Translations under genes and position numbers: made by a program
Part shown: piece by piece, positions 54,758-61,859 of the stretch
How positions within the stretch are numbered: the stretch's first letter is position 1
Layout of the letters: each line of letters opens with the position of its first letter
Notes under the pieces: generated by a model
Told to the model about the DNA's origin: nothing
What the model saw: the letters and a program-made list of their open reading frames with translations, nothing else
The model's database searches: none
Assembly: GCF_010728155.1 (NCBI RefSeq)
Contig: NZ_AP022605.1
Span: 1,860,001-1,924,000 of the forward strand
Length of the DNA stretch: 64,000 nt
Direction: 5' to 3'
Origin: Mycolicibacterium doricum
GTDB lineage: Bacteria > Actinomycetota > Actinomycetes > Mycobacteriales > Mycobacteriaceae

Positions 54758-54985
54758 TCAGTCGTCGTCATTGTCCTCTACCAGTTCGACCTCCCAGGCT
54801 TCTTTGCCTTCGTGGATGGCGAACGCGGAGATGACGAAGCCAGCGACGGGGTCGGGCCAGGCCGCGCCGGTAAGCTCGACCAGCCCGACGCCGACCAGCG
54901 TGAGATGCTGAGCAGCACACAACGTGGTCTCGGCGGTGTCGACCAGGATGAGGTTGTCTTTGCGGCGGGCGCTGACCTCATTTTC
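54758..54985 (-). pseudogene. 3' remnant of a cation diffusion facilitator (CzcD-type) gene
   Basis: Minus-strand frame ending at TGA 54758-54760. It reads LILVDTAETTLCAAQHLTLV, then WPDPVAGFVISAFAIHEGKE, the fifth and sixth helices of CDF cation exporters, and ends in an acidic VEDNDDD. The earlier membrane helices are gone; upstream bases are unrelated. It was probably a Zn/Cd/Co exporter co-transcribed with DUF3703. Confidence 0.65.
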
Positions 54986-55063
54986 CTTTTGATCTGCCGG
55001 CGGCCCGCGCCCTTCACCAGGATCATCGAAGTGAAGACAGGACCAAGACCGCGATGGTCACCA

Positions 55064-55693
55064 TCACTCACAGCCGGTGGGCAACGGTTTGGCGGCCACG
55101 CCGAGCAGGTAGTCGCCTTGGATGCGGGTCCGTGAACCCAGTACGACGAGGCCATGATGGGCGAGCTCGTCAGAGAATTGCTCGGCGCTGAACCGGTCTT
55201 CGGTCGGGTGGTCGAACAGCCGCTTGTAGCTGGGGCGGGCGAGGGCGTGGGCGGTGACTTCATCGAAGTAGAACCGCCCGCCCGGCGCGAGGACTCGCGC
55301 GACTTCGGCGACGGCGTTACGCCAGTCGGGAATGTGGTGGACGATCCCGAAGTCGAACACCGCCCCGTAACTGCCGTCGCCGGCATCTAGCGCGGTGGAC
55401 AGATTGGTGGCGCTGCCTTGGACCAGCCGAACTCGGTTGCCGTAGCGGGCCAAGCGCTCCCCGGCCCGCCGGATCATCGCCGGGTCCAGGTCGACGGCGT
55501 CCACGGTGGCAGCGCCAAACCGCTCCAGAATCAGCTGCGTTCCGTATCCAGATCCGCAGCCGATTTCTAGAGCCTGGGTGTCCGGGACCAACCGGCCGCC
55601 GAACCGCAGCAGCACCGGAACCTCGTAGACGCGTTGGAGCCATCGCCGCGGCGCAGAATTGATCAGCGCGGTCTCCGCCATGTTCATCAACAC
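55064..55693 (-). CDS. Class I SAM-dependent methyltransferase
   Basis: 209 residues from GTG 55693 (GGAGAG 8 bp upstream). SAM-binding motif ALEIGCGSGYGTQLI near residues 42-56, acidic motif DAVDLDP near 66, then FDFGIVHHIPDWR. Small-molecule or lipid methyltransferases of this type are common beside metal and arsenic genes, but no substrate can be named. Two Cys only, so it is not ArsM-like. It follows the direction of the CDF/DUF3703 remnant cluster. Confidence 0.8.
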   Translation of the reverse strand: MLMNMAETALINSAPRRWLQRVYEVPVLLRFGGRLVPDTQALEIGCGSGYGTQLILERFGAATVDAVDLDPAMIRRAGERLARYGNRVRLVQGSATNLSTALDAGDGSYGAVFDFGIVHHIPDWRNAVAEVARVLAPGGRFYFDEVTAHALARPSYKRLFDHPTEDRFSAEQFSDELAHHGLVVLGSRTRIQGDYLLGVAAKPLPTGCE

Positions 55694-55883
55694 GATTGGC
55701 CCTCTCCAGAGGTGGTCGTATCAGCGGACAGCCCGTGAGACTGGTTGCAGTTCAGCTCGATTCAGCTGTGCCAGGCCCCGGGCCGGCGGTGCGTGCCGCG
55801 GTGAGCACGGGGCACTGAGCGAGGCATGGTCCCGGTGGCCGACAGCGCCGGGACCATCCGTGCAGGGCGGCGGTTGACGGTTT

Positions 55884-55980
55884 ACGCCGACCCGCACCAA
55901 TGAACAGACTCCTACCATCACCGCCGTTTGGCGATGACCGCGATCCTGACGCTATCATCGCCTTCGGACGATGACAACTA
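55884..55980. repeat. Diverged copy of the cmtR promoter/operator region
   Basis: About 100 bp similar to 58714-58812 in the same orientation. Shared blocks: GCCGACCCG, ACCAAT, TTTGGCGATGA, TATCATCGCC and CGATGACAAC (the cmtR start). The dyad is degraded here (ATCATCGCC, TTCGG, ACGATGAC). It overlaps the 3' end of lnt by 3 bp and is a fossil of an ArsR promoter. Confidence 0.6.
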
Positions 55981-57771
55981 TCGCCGCCGCGGTGCCATTG
56001 CAGGCGGCGACGTGTGGGTACGCGGGGTGCGACGGCGCAGACTGACCCGGTGCGTAGGTGATCTGCGCAGAATGATCGACGCGATGCACGCGACGATGCC
56101 AATGCTGATCAGCAGCCACTGCACGACCGGGCCCCACCGAGTGGCTGGCGTGAGTCCGGTCATCAGCCTGACCGGGGTGTCTAGGTAGGCAGGTTCGAAG
56201 AATCCGGTGCGGGCCAGTTCGCGACCGTCCGGCCCGACCACGGAACTGATGCCCGTCGTCGCGGCGACCACGACGTAGCGGTTGTGCTCGACGGCGCGTA
56301 ACTTGGCGAATGCGAGCTGCTGCTCGCTCATCGCCTCACCGAAGGTGGCGTTGTTGGACGGGACGGTGAGCAGCTGGGCGCCGTTGAGGACCGACTCGCG
56401 GGCCGCCCGGTCAAAGATCACTTCCCAGCAGGTCACCACTCCGATCGGCACCCCGGCTGCGCGCACTACCCCCGACCCGTCGCCGGGCACGAAGTAGCCA
56501 GCCCGGTCGGCGGAGGACGAGAAGAGCCGGAAGAAGCCGCGCCACGGCAGGTACTCGCCGAATGGTTGCACGATCTGCTTGTCGTGACGGTCACTAGGGC
56601 CGCCGACCGGATCCCAGACGATCACCGAGTTGAGGGTCACCGGGTTGGTGCTGCTGTAACCCGGCCCGGCGAGCACGCCGCCGACGAGGATCGGCGCCTC
56701 GATCGCCCGCGCGGCGATCGTGATCCGTTCGGCGGCGTCGGGATTGGCCAACGGGTCGACGTCGGAAGAGTTTTCCGGCCACACGACGATCTGCGGTTGC
56801 GCAGCACGCCCGGCGCGCACCTCGTCTGCGAGCCGCAGGGTTTCCCGAACGTGGTTGTCCAACACGGCGCGACGTTGGGCATTGAAGTCCAGGCCGAGTC
56901 GCGGCACATTGCCCTGCACCGCGGCCACGGTGACGAGCGGGTCGTAGTTCGCATTGATTGACGGCTGCCGGACCTGCGGCCAGATCACGGCGGTAGCCAA
57001 CAGCACCACACCGATGTACGCACCGGGCAGCACTATCGCGGGAGGGCCCGCGTGGCCGGCACCGGCGGCGTCAAGGCGCCACCAGCGCGTGACCTCGCTC
57101 GCCAGGGCGGCCATGCTGACGCCCAGGAGCACGACCGCAAATGACACCAGCGGCACCCCGCCGATTTGGGCGATCGGCAGAAACGGGCCGTCGGTCTGGC
57201 CGAACCCGACTGCGCCCCAAGGGAATCCGCCGAACGGAACATTGGATTTGGCCCATTCCTGCACAGCCCACACGGCCGCGACCCAGATCGGCCAGCCCGG
57301 CAGTCGGCGCACCAGCACTGCCCCCGCGCCGAACAGCGCGGGAAATACCGACTCCATGCCCGCCAGCGCCAGCCATGGGCCGACGCCGACGAAGCTGCTC
57401 GTCCAGGGCAGCAGCGAAACGTAGAACGCGATGCCGAACAGAAGTCCATATCCGAGCCCGCCGATTTGCGTCGTCGACTCGTGGGTCAGTACCCAGGCCA
57501 GCAGTGCGAACGCGACGATCGCGGTGTACCACCACCCGAACGGCGGAAAGCTGACGCACAACAGCAGGCCCGCAGCGATCGCGCCGGCCATCCGGGGCAG
57601 TCGGCGCAGCACCGCAGCACCTAGACCTGCACCCCGAGGTCTGCTCAACGGCGGGGCGGGGGCCCCATCGGAATTGGCGGACCCGTCGGTGAGCGCCGCC
57701 ATCGCGTCGGTGTCCTCGTCGGGTTGCCCCGCACCGCGCCTCCCGGTCAGCCTGGCCAAGGGGCCGGTCAC
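55978..57771 (-). CDS. lnt: Apolipoprotein N-acyltransferase
   Basis: 597 residues: eight membrane helices then a nitrilase-like domain. The catalytic triad is present: Glu in VWPENSS near 332, Lys in [14 protein letters not shown] near 396, Cys in VTCWEVIFD near 447. Lnt adds the third acyl chain to lipoproteins. The window encodes several lipoproteins (Ldt, FbpA, DUF305). ATG 57771 overlaps the tlpA stop (ATGA). The C-terminus is a basic, Pro-rich tail ending PRRR that runs into the fossil promoter repeat, so the last codons may be secondary. Confidence 0.9.
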   Translation of the reverse strand: MTGPLARLTGRRGAGQPDEDTDAMAALTDGSANSDGAPAPPLSRPRGAGLGAAVLRRLPRMAGAIAAGLLLCVSFPPFGWWYTAIVAFALLAWVLTHESTTQIGGLGYGLLFGIAFYVSLLPWTSSFVGVGPWLALAGMESVFPALFGAGAVLVRRLPGWPIWVAAVWAVQEWAKSNVPFGGFPWGAVGFGQTDGPFLPIAQIGGVPLVSFAVVLLGVSMAALASEVTRWWRLDAAGAGHAGPPAIVLPGAYIGVVLLATAVIWPQVRQPSINANYDPLVTVAAVQGNVPRLGLDFNAQRRAVLDNHVRETLRLADEVRAGRAAQPQIVVWPENSSDVDPLANPDAAERITIAARAIEAPILVGGVLAGPGYSSTNPVTLNSVIVWDPVGGPSDRHDKQIVQPFGEYLPWRGFFRLFSSSADRAGYFVPGDGSGVVRAAGVPIGVVTCWEVIFDRAARESVLNGAQLLTVPSNNATFGEAMSEQQLAFAKLRAVEHNRYVVVAATTGISSVVGPDGRELARTGFFEPAYLDTPVRLMTGLTPATRWGPVVQWLLISIGIVACIASIILRRSPTHRVSLRRRTPRTHTSPPAMAPRRR

Positions 57772-58409
57772 GGGTTCATTGCCGCGACGGCCGCACGAAC
57801 CTGCTCGACGTCACGGAACACCGTGGGCGTGGTGACCCGGCGGACGGTGCCGTCGGTGCCAACGAGGTAGCTCAGCGGCGGGACCGGGGGAGCGCCTAGG
57901 ACCTGCCCGACGGCGTCGGCGTTGCCGAAGGACGGGTAGTGCACACCCAGATCCGCCAAAAGGCTCAGCGCCACGGTGTCGGTGTCCTGCACGTTCATCC
58001 CGACCACCCGCACCGCGCCCGGCTGCCCGGCGTAGGCGTCCAGCACCGGAATCTCTTCCCGACACGGGGCGCACCATGACGCCCACAGGTTGATCAGGGT
58101 CTGCTCACCGGCGAGCGCCGCGCCGACGTTGAACATGGTCCGCGCCCCCAGGCACGACGCCAGCGCACCAGCCAAATCACCCTTGGGCGGCGCCCCCTCA
58201 CGTGGTGTCGGGCATGGCGCCAAGGCCGCACGCGCGGTGAGTCGCGCCAGTTCGCCGGTATCGGCGTCGCCAACGGCGGCAGCGGGCAGGGTAAGCCCGG
58301 GGCTGGAGGCATTAGTGCCGTCGACCTGGGGCGTACGCGGCCAGATCGCCACCGCCATCGCGGCTATTACCACCAGCGCGCACACCGTCCACCGCAGCCG
58401 AGCCCGCAA
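57768..58409 (-). CDS. tlpA: TlpA-type exported thioredoxin
   Basis: 213 residues from TTG 58409, chosen because GGGGAGG lies a few bases upstream and a signal anchor follows immediately; a longer frame reads through the promoter. Signal anchor (5-27), a small insertion, then a TlpA/ResA domain with WCAPC near 120 and [14 protein letters not shown] (cis-Pro) near 175. It reduces exported thiols with electrons from CcdA. Operon with lnt. The upstream BlaI-type dyad is one of the most symmetric in the set. Confidence 0.87.
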   Translation of the reverse strand: MRARLRWTVCALVVIAAMAVAIWPRTPQVDGTNASSPGLTLPAAAVGDADTGELARLTARAALAPCPTPREGAPPKGDLAGALASCLGARTMFNVGAALAGEQTLINLWASWCAPCREEIPVLDAYAGQPGAVRVVGMNVQDTDTVALSLLADLGVHYPSFGNADAVGQVLGAPPVPPLSYLVGTDGTVRRVTTPTVFRDVEQVRAAVAAMNP

Positions 58410-58475
58410 TTGGCACCTCCCCTGTTGCCGAGTTGGCACCGGCTGGGTCCTGGGCGCTACCGACGGCACCCTTCC

Positions 58476-58493
58476 TACTAGGGGCCATAGTAG
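58476..58493. promoter_or_regulatory. Putative BlaI-type operator TAC-N11-GTAG (site 11)
   Basis: TACTAGGGGCCATAGTAG preceded by C: CTACTA-N7-TAGTAG, a perfect dyad, 66 bp upstream of the TTG start of tlpA. It may also act on nearby transcription in the other direction. Confidence 0.65.
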
Positions 58494-58713
58494 ATTGTTC
58501 GAGCCTGCCACCGTTGATGAGCCGCCAACGTTCCGGGAGGGGGGCCGATGACCGCCGAATGGTGTTGGCATACATGGATCCGGCACTGAACCGCCCAAGA
58601 GGATCGCGTGGCCTCAGGGGCACGCAGCAGGTCAGGCCTCCTCTCCCATGCCCATCCCAGGAGGCGCCGGCCGCAGCACCTGCCGGTCGCCGTCTGCGGA
58701 TGCGTTGGAGGTT

Positions 58714-58812
58714 GCGCCGACCCGGACCAATCAACGAACTTCGTGCTTTCACCGTCCTTTGGCGATGAGGGCGAAAAGAGGCGGTATCATCGCCGTATGG
58801 CGATGACAACCA
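58714..58812. repeat. Promoter/operator segment of cmtR, parent of the copy at 55884-55980
   Basis: About 100 bp, same orientation as the diverged copy 2.8 kb upstream. The intervening block carries lnt, tlpA and the BlaI-type site, suggesting that this block was inserted between, or duplicated with, two cad-type promoters. Confidence 0.6.
58787..58806. promoter_or_regulatory. ArsR/SmtB-type operator overlapping the cmtR start
   Basis: TCATCGCC-GTAT-GGCGATGA, an 8-bp perfect dyad with a further half-site GGCGATGA at 58761-58768. It covers the start codon, so binding would block initiation, as expected for autoregulation. Confidence 0.65.
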
Positions 58813-59195
58813 ACGATTGCGGCTCTGCGCGGCCGTCCCCCAATCTGTCTCCGGCGGCGGCGCTGTTTCACGGTTTGGCGGATCCGACTCGACTGGCGAT
58901 CCTGCAGCGGTTGGCTGACGGTGAAGCCCGAGTGGTGGATTTGACGGGACTGCTCTCTATGGCGCAGTCCACAGTGTCTGCGCATCTGGCGTGCCTTCGT
59001 GACTGCGGGCTCGTAGTCGGGCGGCCCGAGGGCCGGCAGATGTTCTACTCCCTGACCCGCCCCGAACTGCTCGATTTGTTGGCCACAGCCGAGACACTTC
59101 TGGCCGCCACCGGCAATGCCGTCGCGCTGTGCCCCAACTACGGAACCCGCTCCCGCACGGGCGCAACGATCGATGCGGAGGAGACCGGCCGATGA
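58797..59195 (+). CDS. cmtR: CmtR-like Cd/Pb-sensing repressor
   Basis: 132 residues. Winged-helix ArsR/SmtB family with the CmtR cysteine pattern: C66 and C70 in the recognition helix (LACLRDCGLVVG) and C112 in the tail (ALCPNYG), matching C57, C61 and C102 of Mycobacterium tuberculosis CmtR (from memory). It senses Cd2+ and Pb2+. The start ATG 58797 lies inside its own operator; ATG 58803 is an alternative. The stop overlaps the broken cadA-lspA gene by ATGA. Confidence 0.88.
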   Translation: MAMTTNDCGSARPSPNLSPAAALFHGLADPTRLAILQRLADGEARVVDLTGLLSMAQSTVSAHLACLRDCGLVVGRPEGRQMFYSLTRPELLDLLATAETLLAATGNAVALCPNYGTRSRTGATIDAEETGR

Positions 59196-59594
59196 GCGAC
59201 GCCTGCGGCTGCGGCAATGACGAACCCCGCGGCGCCGACGAGGAGGAGCGAGAGCCCGAGCGGCTCTGGCAGATCAAGGAATTGCAGTTCGCCGCCATTT
59301 CAGGCGGTCCTGCTCGGCGTTGCCGGCGTAATTGTGGTCGCACTCGCGGTGTTCGCGGTCCGCGTCGCTCGCACCGCCGCGCCGCCGGTCGTGCTGGCAC
59401 TGGCCGCGATGCTGGGTGGCGCGGTGGCCAACTTGAGTGACCGCGCCGGTGATGGGCTGGTCACCGACTACCTGCACACGGGCTGGTTTCCCACCTTCAA
59501 CCTCGCTGACGTCTTCGTCGTCACAGGCGCCGCCGTCCTCGTTCTGGCTAGTTGGCGCGCCAGCGACACCGCAGACACCGGGGCCGACGCATGA
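59192..59594 (+). pseudogene. cadA 5' end fused out of frame to lspA 3' end by deletion
   Basis: The first 36 codons from ATG 59192 (DACGCGNDE, then ERLWQIKELQFAAIS) match the N-terminus of P1B-4 ATPases such as the one at 21659 (KWWGVRELQLAAL). At about 59303 the frame jumps: in another frame QAVLLGVAGV, then GGAVANLSDRAGD and FPTFNLADVFVVTGA continue to TGA 59592-59594, the C-terminal half of signal peptidase II (LspA). Nearly all of the ATPase and the first half of lspA are gone. The lspA part lacks its first catalytic Asp region but keeps NLADVF. Confidence 0.75.
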
Positions 59595-60193
59595 TCCAGT
59601 CGTCGATTCTGCCCGCGATCGGCCTGTTCATCGTCACCAACATCGACGACATCATCGTGCTGTCGCTGTTCTTCGCCCGCGGTGCAGGGCAACGCGGGAC
59701 GACGGCCCGGATCACCGCAGGCCAATACCTGGGGTTTGCGGGGATCCTGGGCGCGGCCGTGCTCGTGACGTTGGGCGCGGGAGCATTTCTTCCCCCGCAG
59801 ATCATTCCGTACTTCGGGCTCATACCCCTGGCCCTGGGACTGTGGGCGGCATGGGAAGCCTGGCGTGGAAACAACGACGACGATGATGACGACGACGACG
59901 CACGAGTCGCAGGTAAGAACGTCGGCGTCTGGACCGTCGCGGCAGTCACCTTTGCCAACGGCGGGGACAACATCGGCGTCTACGTCCCCGTCTTCCTCAG
60001 CGTGGGGCCCGCGGCCGTGGTGGCCTACTGCGTCGTCTTCCTCGTGCTCGTCGCGGTCCTCGTCGTCGCCGCCAAATTCGTCGCCACCCGCCGGCCGATC
60101 GCCGAGGTCCTCGAACGCTGGGAACACGTGCTGTTCCCGATCGTCCTGATCGCCCTCGGCATCTTCATCCTGGTCAGCGGCCTCGCCTTCTAG
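59591..60193 (+). CDS. cadD: CadD-family cadmium resistance transporter
   Basis: 200 residues from ATG 59591, overlapping the lspA' stop (ATGA). Five or six membrane helices; the family hallmark TNIDDIIVLSLFF near 17 and its mirror FANGGDNIGVYVP near 125, both with Asp/Asn in the membrane. An eight-Asp run with Asn before it (NNDDDDDDDD) in the central loop could bind metal. CadD gives Cd2+ resistance. With cadA deleted it may be the last working export gene of this cassette. Confidence 0.88.
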   Translation: MIQSSILPAIGLFIVTNIDDIIVLSLFFARGAGQRGTTARITAGQYLGFAGILGAAVLVTLGAGAFLPPQIIPYFGLIPLALGLWAAWEAWRGNNDDDDDDDDARVAGKNVGVWTVAAVTFANGGDNIGVYVPVFLSVGPAAVVAYCVVFLVLVAVLVVAAKFVATRRPIAEVLERWEHVLFPIVLIALGIFILVSGLAF

Positions 60194-60260
60194 CAGCTGG
60201 CCAGCGACCCCCGCCCGCACACCAGCTGAACGCCGAACTACTTGTAGTGAAGGAGGTTTC

Positions 60261-60461
60261 ATGCGTAGCGCGAAGCAATCTCTCGCCGTCGTGGCAGCCC
60301 TTGTCATCGCGGCAGCCCAAGTCACCGGCTGCACCACGGGCGAGGATGCCGTCGCGCAAGGCGGTACGTTCGACTTCGTCTCCCCCGGCACGTTGCCGGC
60401 GGCGTCGGTGGTAGGGCCGCTCGATCTAGGTCACGATCCGCCACCAATAATTCATGGATAA
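60261..60461 (+). pseudogene. 5' remnant of a TlpA/ResA-type lipoprotein gene
   Basis: 66 codons from ATG 60261 with AAGGAGG upstream. Signal with lipobox VTGC, then EDAVAQGGTFDFVSPG, the usual N-terminus of actinobacterial TlpA/ResA lipoproteins. After that the reading becomes unrelated (breakpoint near 60388), and the thioredoxin domain is absent. A 3' piece of a similar gene is at 45254-45430. A perfect 12-bp inverted repeat lies at the end. Confidence 0.6.
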
Positions 60462-60478
60462 TGACTATTATCCATGAA
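60451..60478. repeat. Perfect 12-bp inverted repeat, AT-rich
   Basis: TTCATGGATAAT-GACT-ATTATCCATGAA. AT-rich in a GC-rich region, at the broken end of the TlpA remnant. It may be an operator, a recombination site or a mobile-element end. Confidence 0.7.
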
Positions 60479-60630
60479 GTAAAGCCGTTGCGGCAGTGGG
60501 GGATTGGGTTGATTGCCGTGCCCGTCAACGTCGTCGTGGAGTGATGAACTTGAGCACTTCGCAAGAGTTGACCCCGGTGGGGGCGCAGTACGCCGTCTAC
60601 GGCGAGGTTGGCAGACGGACGCTCAACCGG

Positions 60631-61041
60631 TCACATCCGCAGGCTCTCAACGGGCTGACCGGTGACCTGGGCGATGAGATCGAAGTCCTTGTCCAGCGCC
60701 AGCACGGTCAGCCCACCGAGTTCTGCGGTCGCGGCGACGAGAAGATCAGGAATGGCGGGGGCGCGGTGCTGGCCGCGATCGGCCAGCAGCATTTGCACCG
60801 CGACGGCGCGGTCCTCAGCGGCCGGTGTCAAGTACTCGACCGGCATCAGGCTCAGGGGAGGGGATGCTGTCTCCTCGCGCGCCTGTTGGCCGGTGCGGAA
60901 CGAGTATCCGATTTCTAGTCGGGTGACGGTGCTGATGCGGACGAGGCCGCGTTCGATGCGTTCGATCCAGGCCGCGGCGTCGCGCGACGCCGATAGCCGT
61001 GTGTAGGCGGATTTGTCGATGATCCAATTAGTCACCGCCAC
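60631..61041 (-). CDS. vapC: VapC-type PIN-domain toxin
   Basis: 136 residues. PIN-domain acidic residues: D9 (IIDKSAY), Glu in TRLEIGYS near 43, Asp in AIPDLLVAA near 98 and Asp in [10 protein letters not shown] near 116. The family cuts specific tRNAs or rRNA. GTG 61041 overlaps the vapB stop by 10 bp. The motif set appears complete. Confidence 0.92.
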   Translation of the reverse strand: MAVTNWIIDKSAYTRLSASRDAAAWIERIERGLVRISTVTRLEIGYSFRTGQQAREETASPPLSLMPVEYLTPAAEDRAVAVQMLLADRGQHRAPAIPDLLVAATAELGGLTVLALDKDFDLIAQVTGQPVESLRM

Positions 61042-61268
61042 GCTGTGTCCATCACGCCGGGATCGTCGAGGTCGGCGGCGGCGGCCTCAGCGCGGCGCAG
61101 GTCGGCCAGCGTCAGCGAGCGCTGGGTCGCGCCCACTGTCCCTTCGCGCTCGAACCGCTGACGCAGATACTCTTGGCGGGACAGGCCGCGCGCGGCCGCG
61201 TCGGCGTCGATGCGCGCCACCGCCCCCTCGGACAATCCTCGGATCAGCACGTCGCTCACTCGTCCCAC
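61032..61268 (-). CDS. vapB: VapB-type antitoxin
   Basis: 78 residues (GTG 61268 or GTG 61259). N-terminal ribbon-helix-helix ([20 protein letters not shown]) and a C-terminal toxin-binding stretch. It controls its own promoter, which carries the CTGATA dyad at 61272-61290. It overlaps vapC by 10 bp. Confidence 0.88.
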   Translation of the reverse strand: MGRVSDVLIRGLSEGAVARIDADAAARGLSRQEYLRQRFEREGTVGATQRSLTLADLRRAEAAAADLDDPGVMDTAWR

Positions 61269-61271
61269 CTC

Positions 61272-61290
61272 CTGATATCACTGTTATCAG
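61272..61290. promoter_or_regulatory. vapB operator-like dyad
   Basis: CTGATATCACTGTTATCAG: arms CTGATA and TATCAG separated by seven bases, just upstream of vapB, as expected for autoregulation by a ribbon-helix-helix protein. Confidence 0.6.
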
Positions 61291-61389
61291 TCTAACGGAT
61301 CTCAAGCTAGGTCGGTGACGAAACGCTCAGCGCGCCGCTATCGACGGTGCCAATGAACGCAGGGATGCGATGGCCGTTTAGAAGAACAG

Positions 61390-61426
61390 TCAATAGCATT
61401 ACGTCACCGTGACGTAATGCTATTGA
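61390..61426. repeat. 37-bp near-perfect palindrome (18-bp arms, one-base centre)
   Basis: TCAATAGCATTACGTCAC-C-GTGACGTAATGCTATTGA. By far the longest perfect inverted repeat seen. It is not followed by a T-run and stands about 120 bp from vapB and 430 bp from the macrodomain gene. Confidence 0.85.
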
Positions 61427-61499
61427 GTTACCGGGAGCGTCTAGACTAAATCCGTCTAAGTGCCTGAGCAGAGCAGAGCGTCGCCGTCAACGTGCACTG

Positions 61500-61592
61500 T
61501 CAGGTTTTTCTGGACGGGGGTCCGGCGCTCTCAGGTCTTTCCGGACGAGGGTCCGGCACTGTCGAGTTATCCCGGAATCGCGGGCGCCCCAC
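61500..61592. repeat. 31-bp tandem repeat, two and a half to three copies
   Basis: Units begin TCAGGTTTTTCTGGAC, TCAGGTCTTTCCGGAC and TCGAGTTATCCCGGAA; each contains a small hairpin (GGAC-N3/4-GTCC). The layout resembles the repeated ends of IS21-type elements, but no transposase is present. Confidence 0.6.
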
Positions 61593-61859
61593 TGGGAACG
61601 TGCGGCCACCAGGAGCGACTCGATGTTCGGCTAGCTCAGAAAGGTCTCGGGCACGCGCGGCCCGCATGTATTGTCATTTTGCAGTTGACCCCTCGCCGAC
61701 GGCATCTGCTGAAGTGCACAGCAGAGATAAAGCGCAAACCGCTCAGCGCCAATTTTGCAGCTAACCGCGACCAGGGGTGACCGAAGATCCCGAAGGGATG
61801 CCGGGCTGGTCACGGACGGGTACGGGGCCAGTCAGTCGCCGCCGTAGCCGTCCACCACA

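Larger units (their letters stand above)
61269..61859. other. Repeat-rich non-coding region between vapBC and the macrodomain gene
   Basis: 591 bp holding the vapB operator, a 37-bp perfect palindrome (61390-61426), a further short dyad TAGAC-N7-GTCTA (61442-61458) and a 31-bp tandem repeat (61500-61592). No gene is supported. Confidence 0.6.

Noticed and set aside
55064-55693. Arsenite methyltransferase (ArsM)
   Set aside because: Lacks the conserved Cys set; only a generic SAM-binding core is visible.
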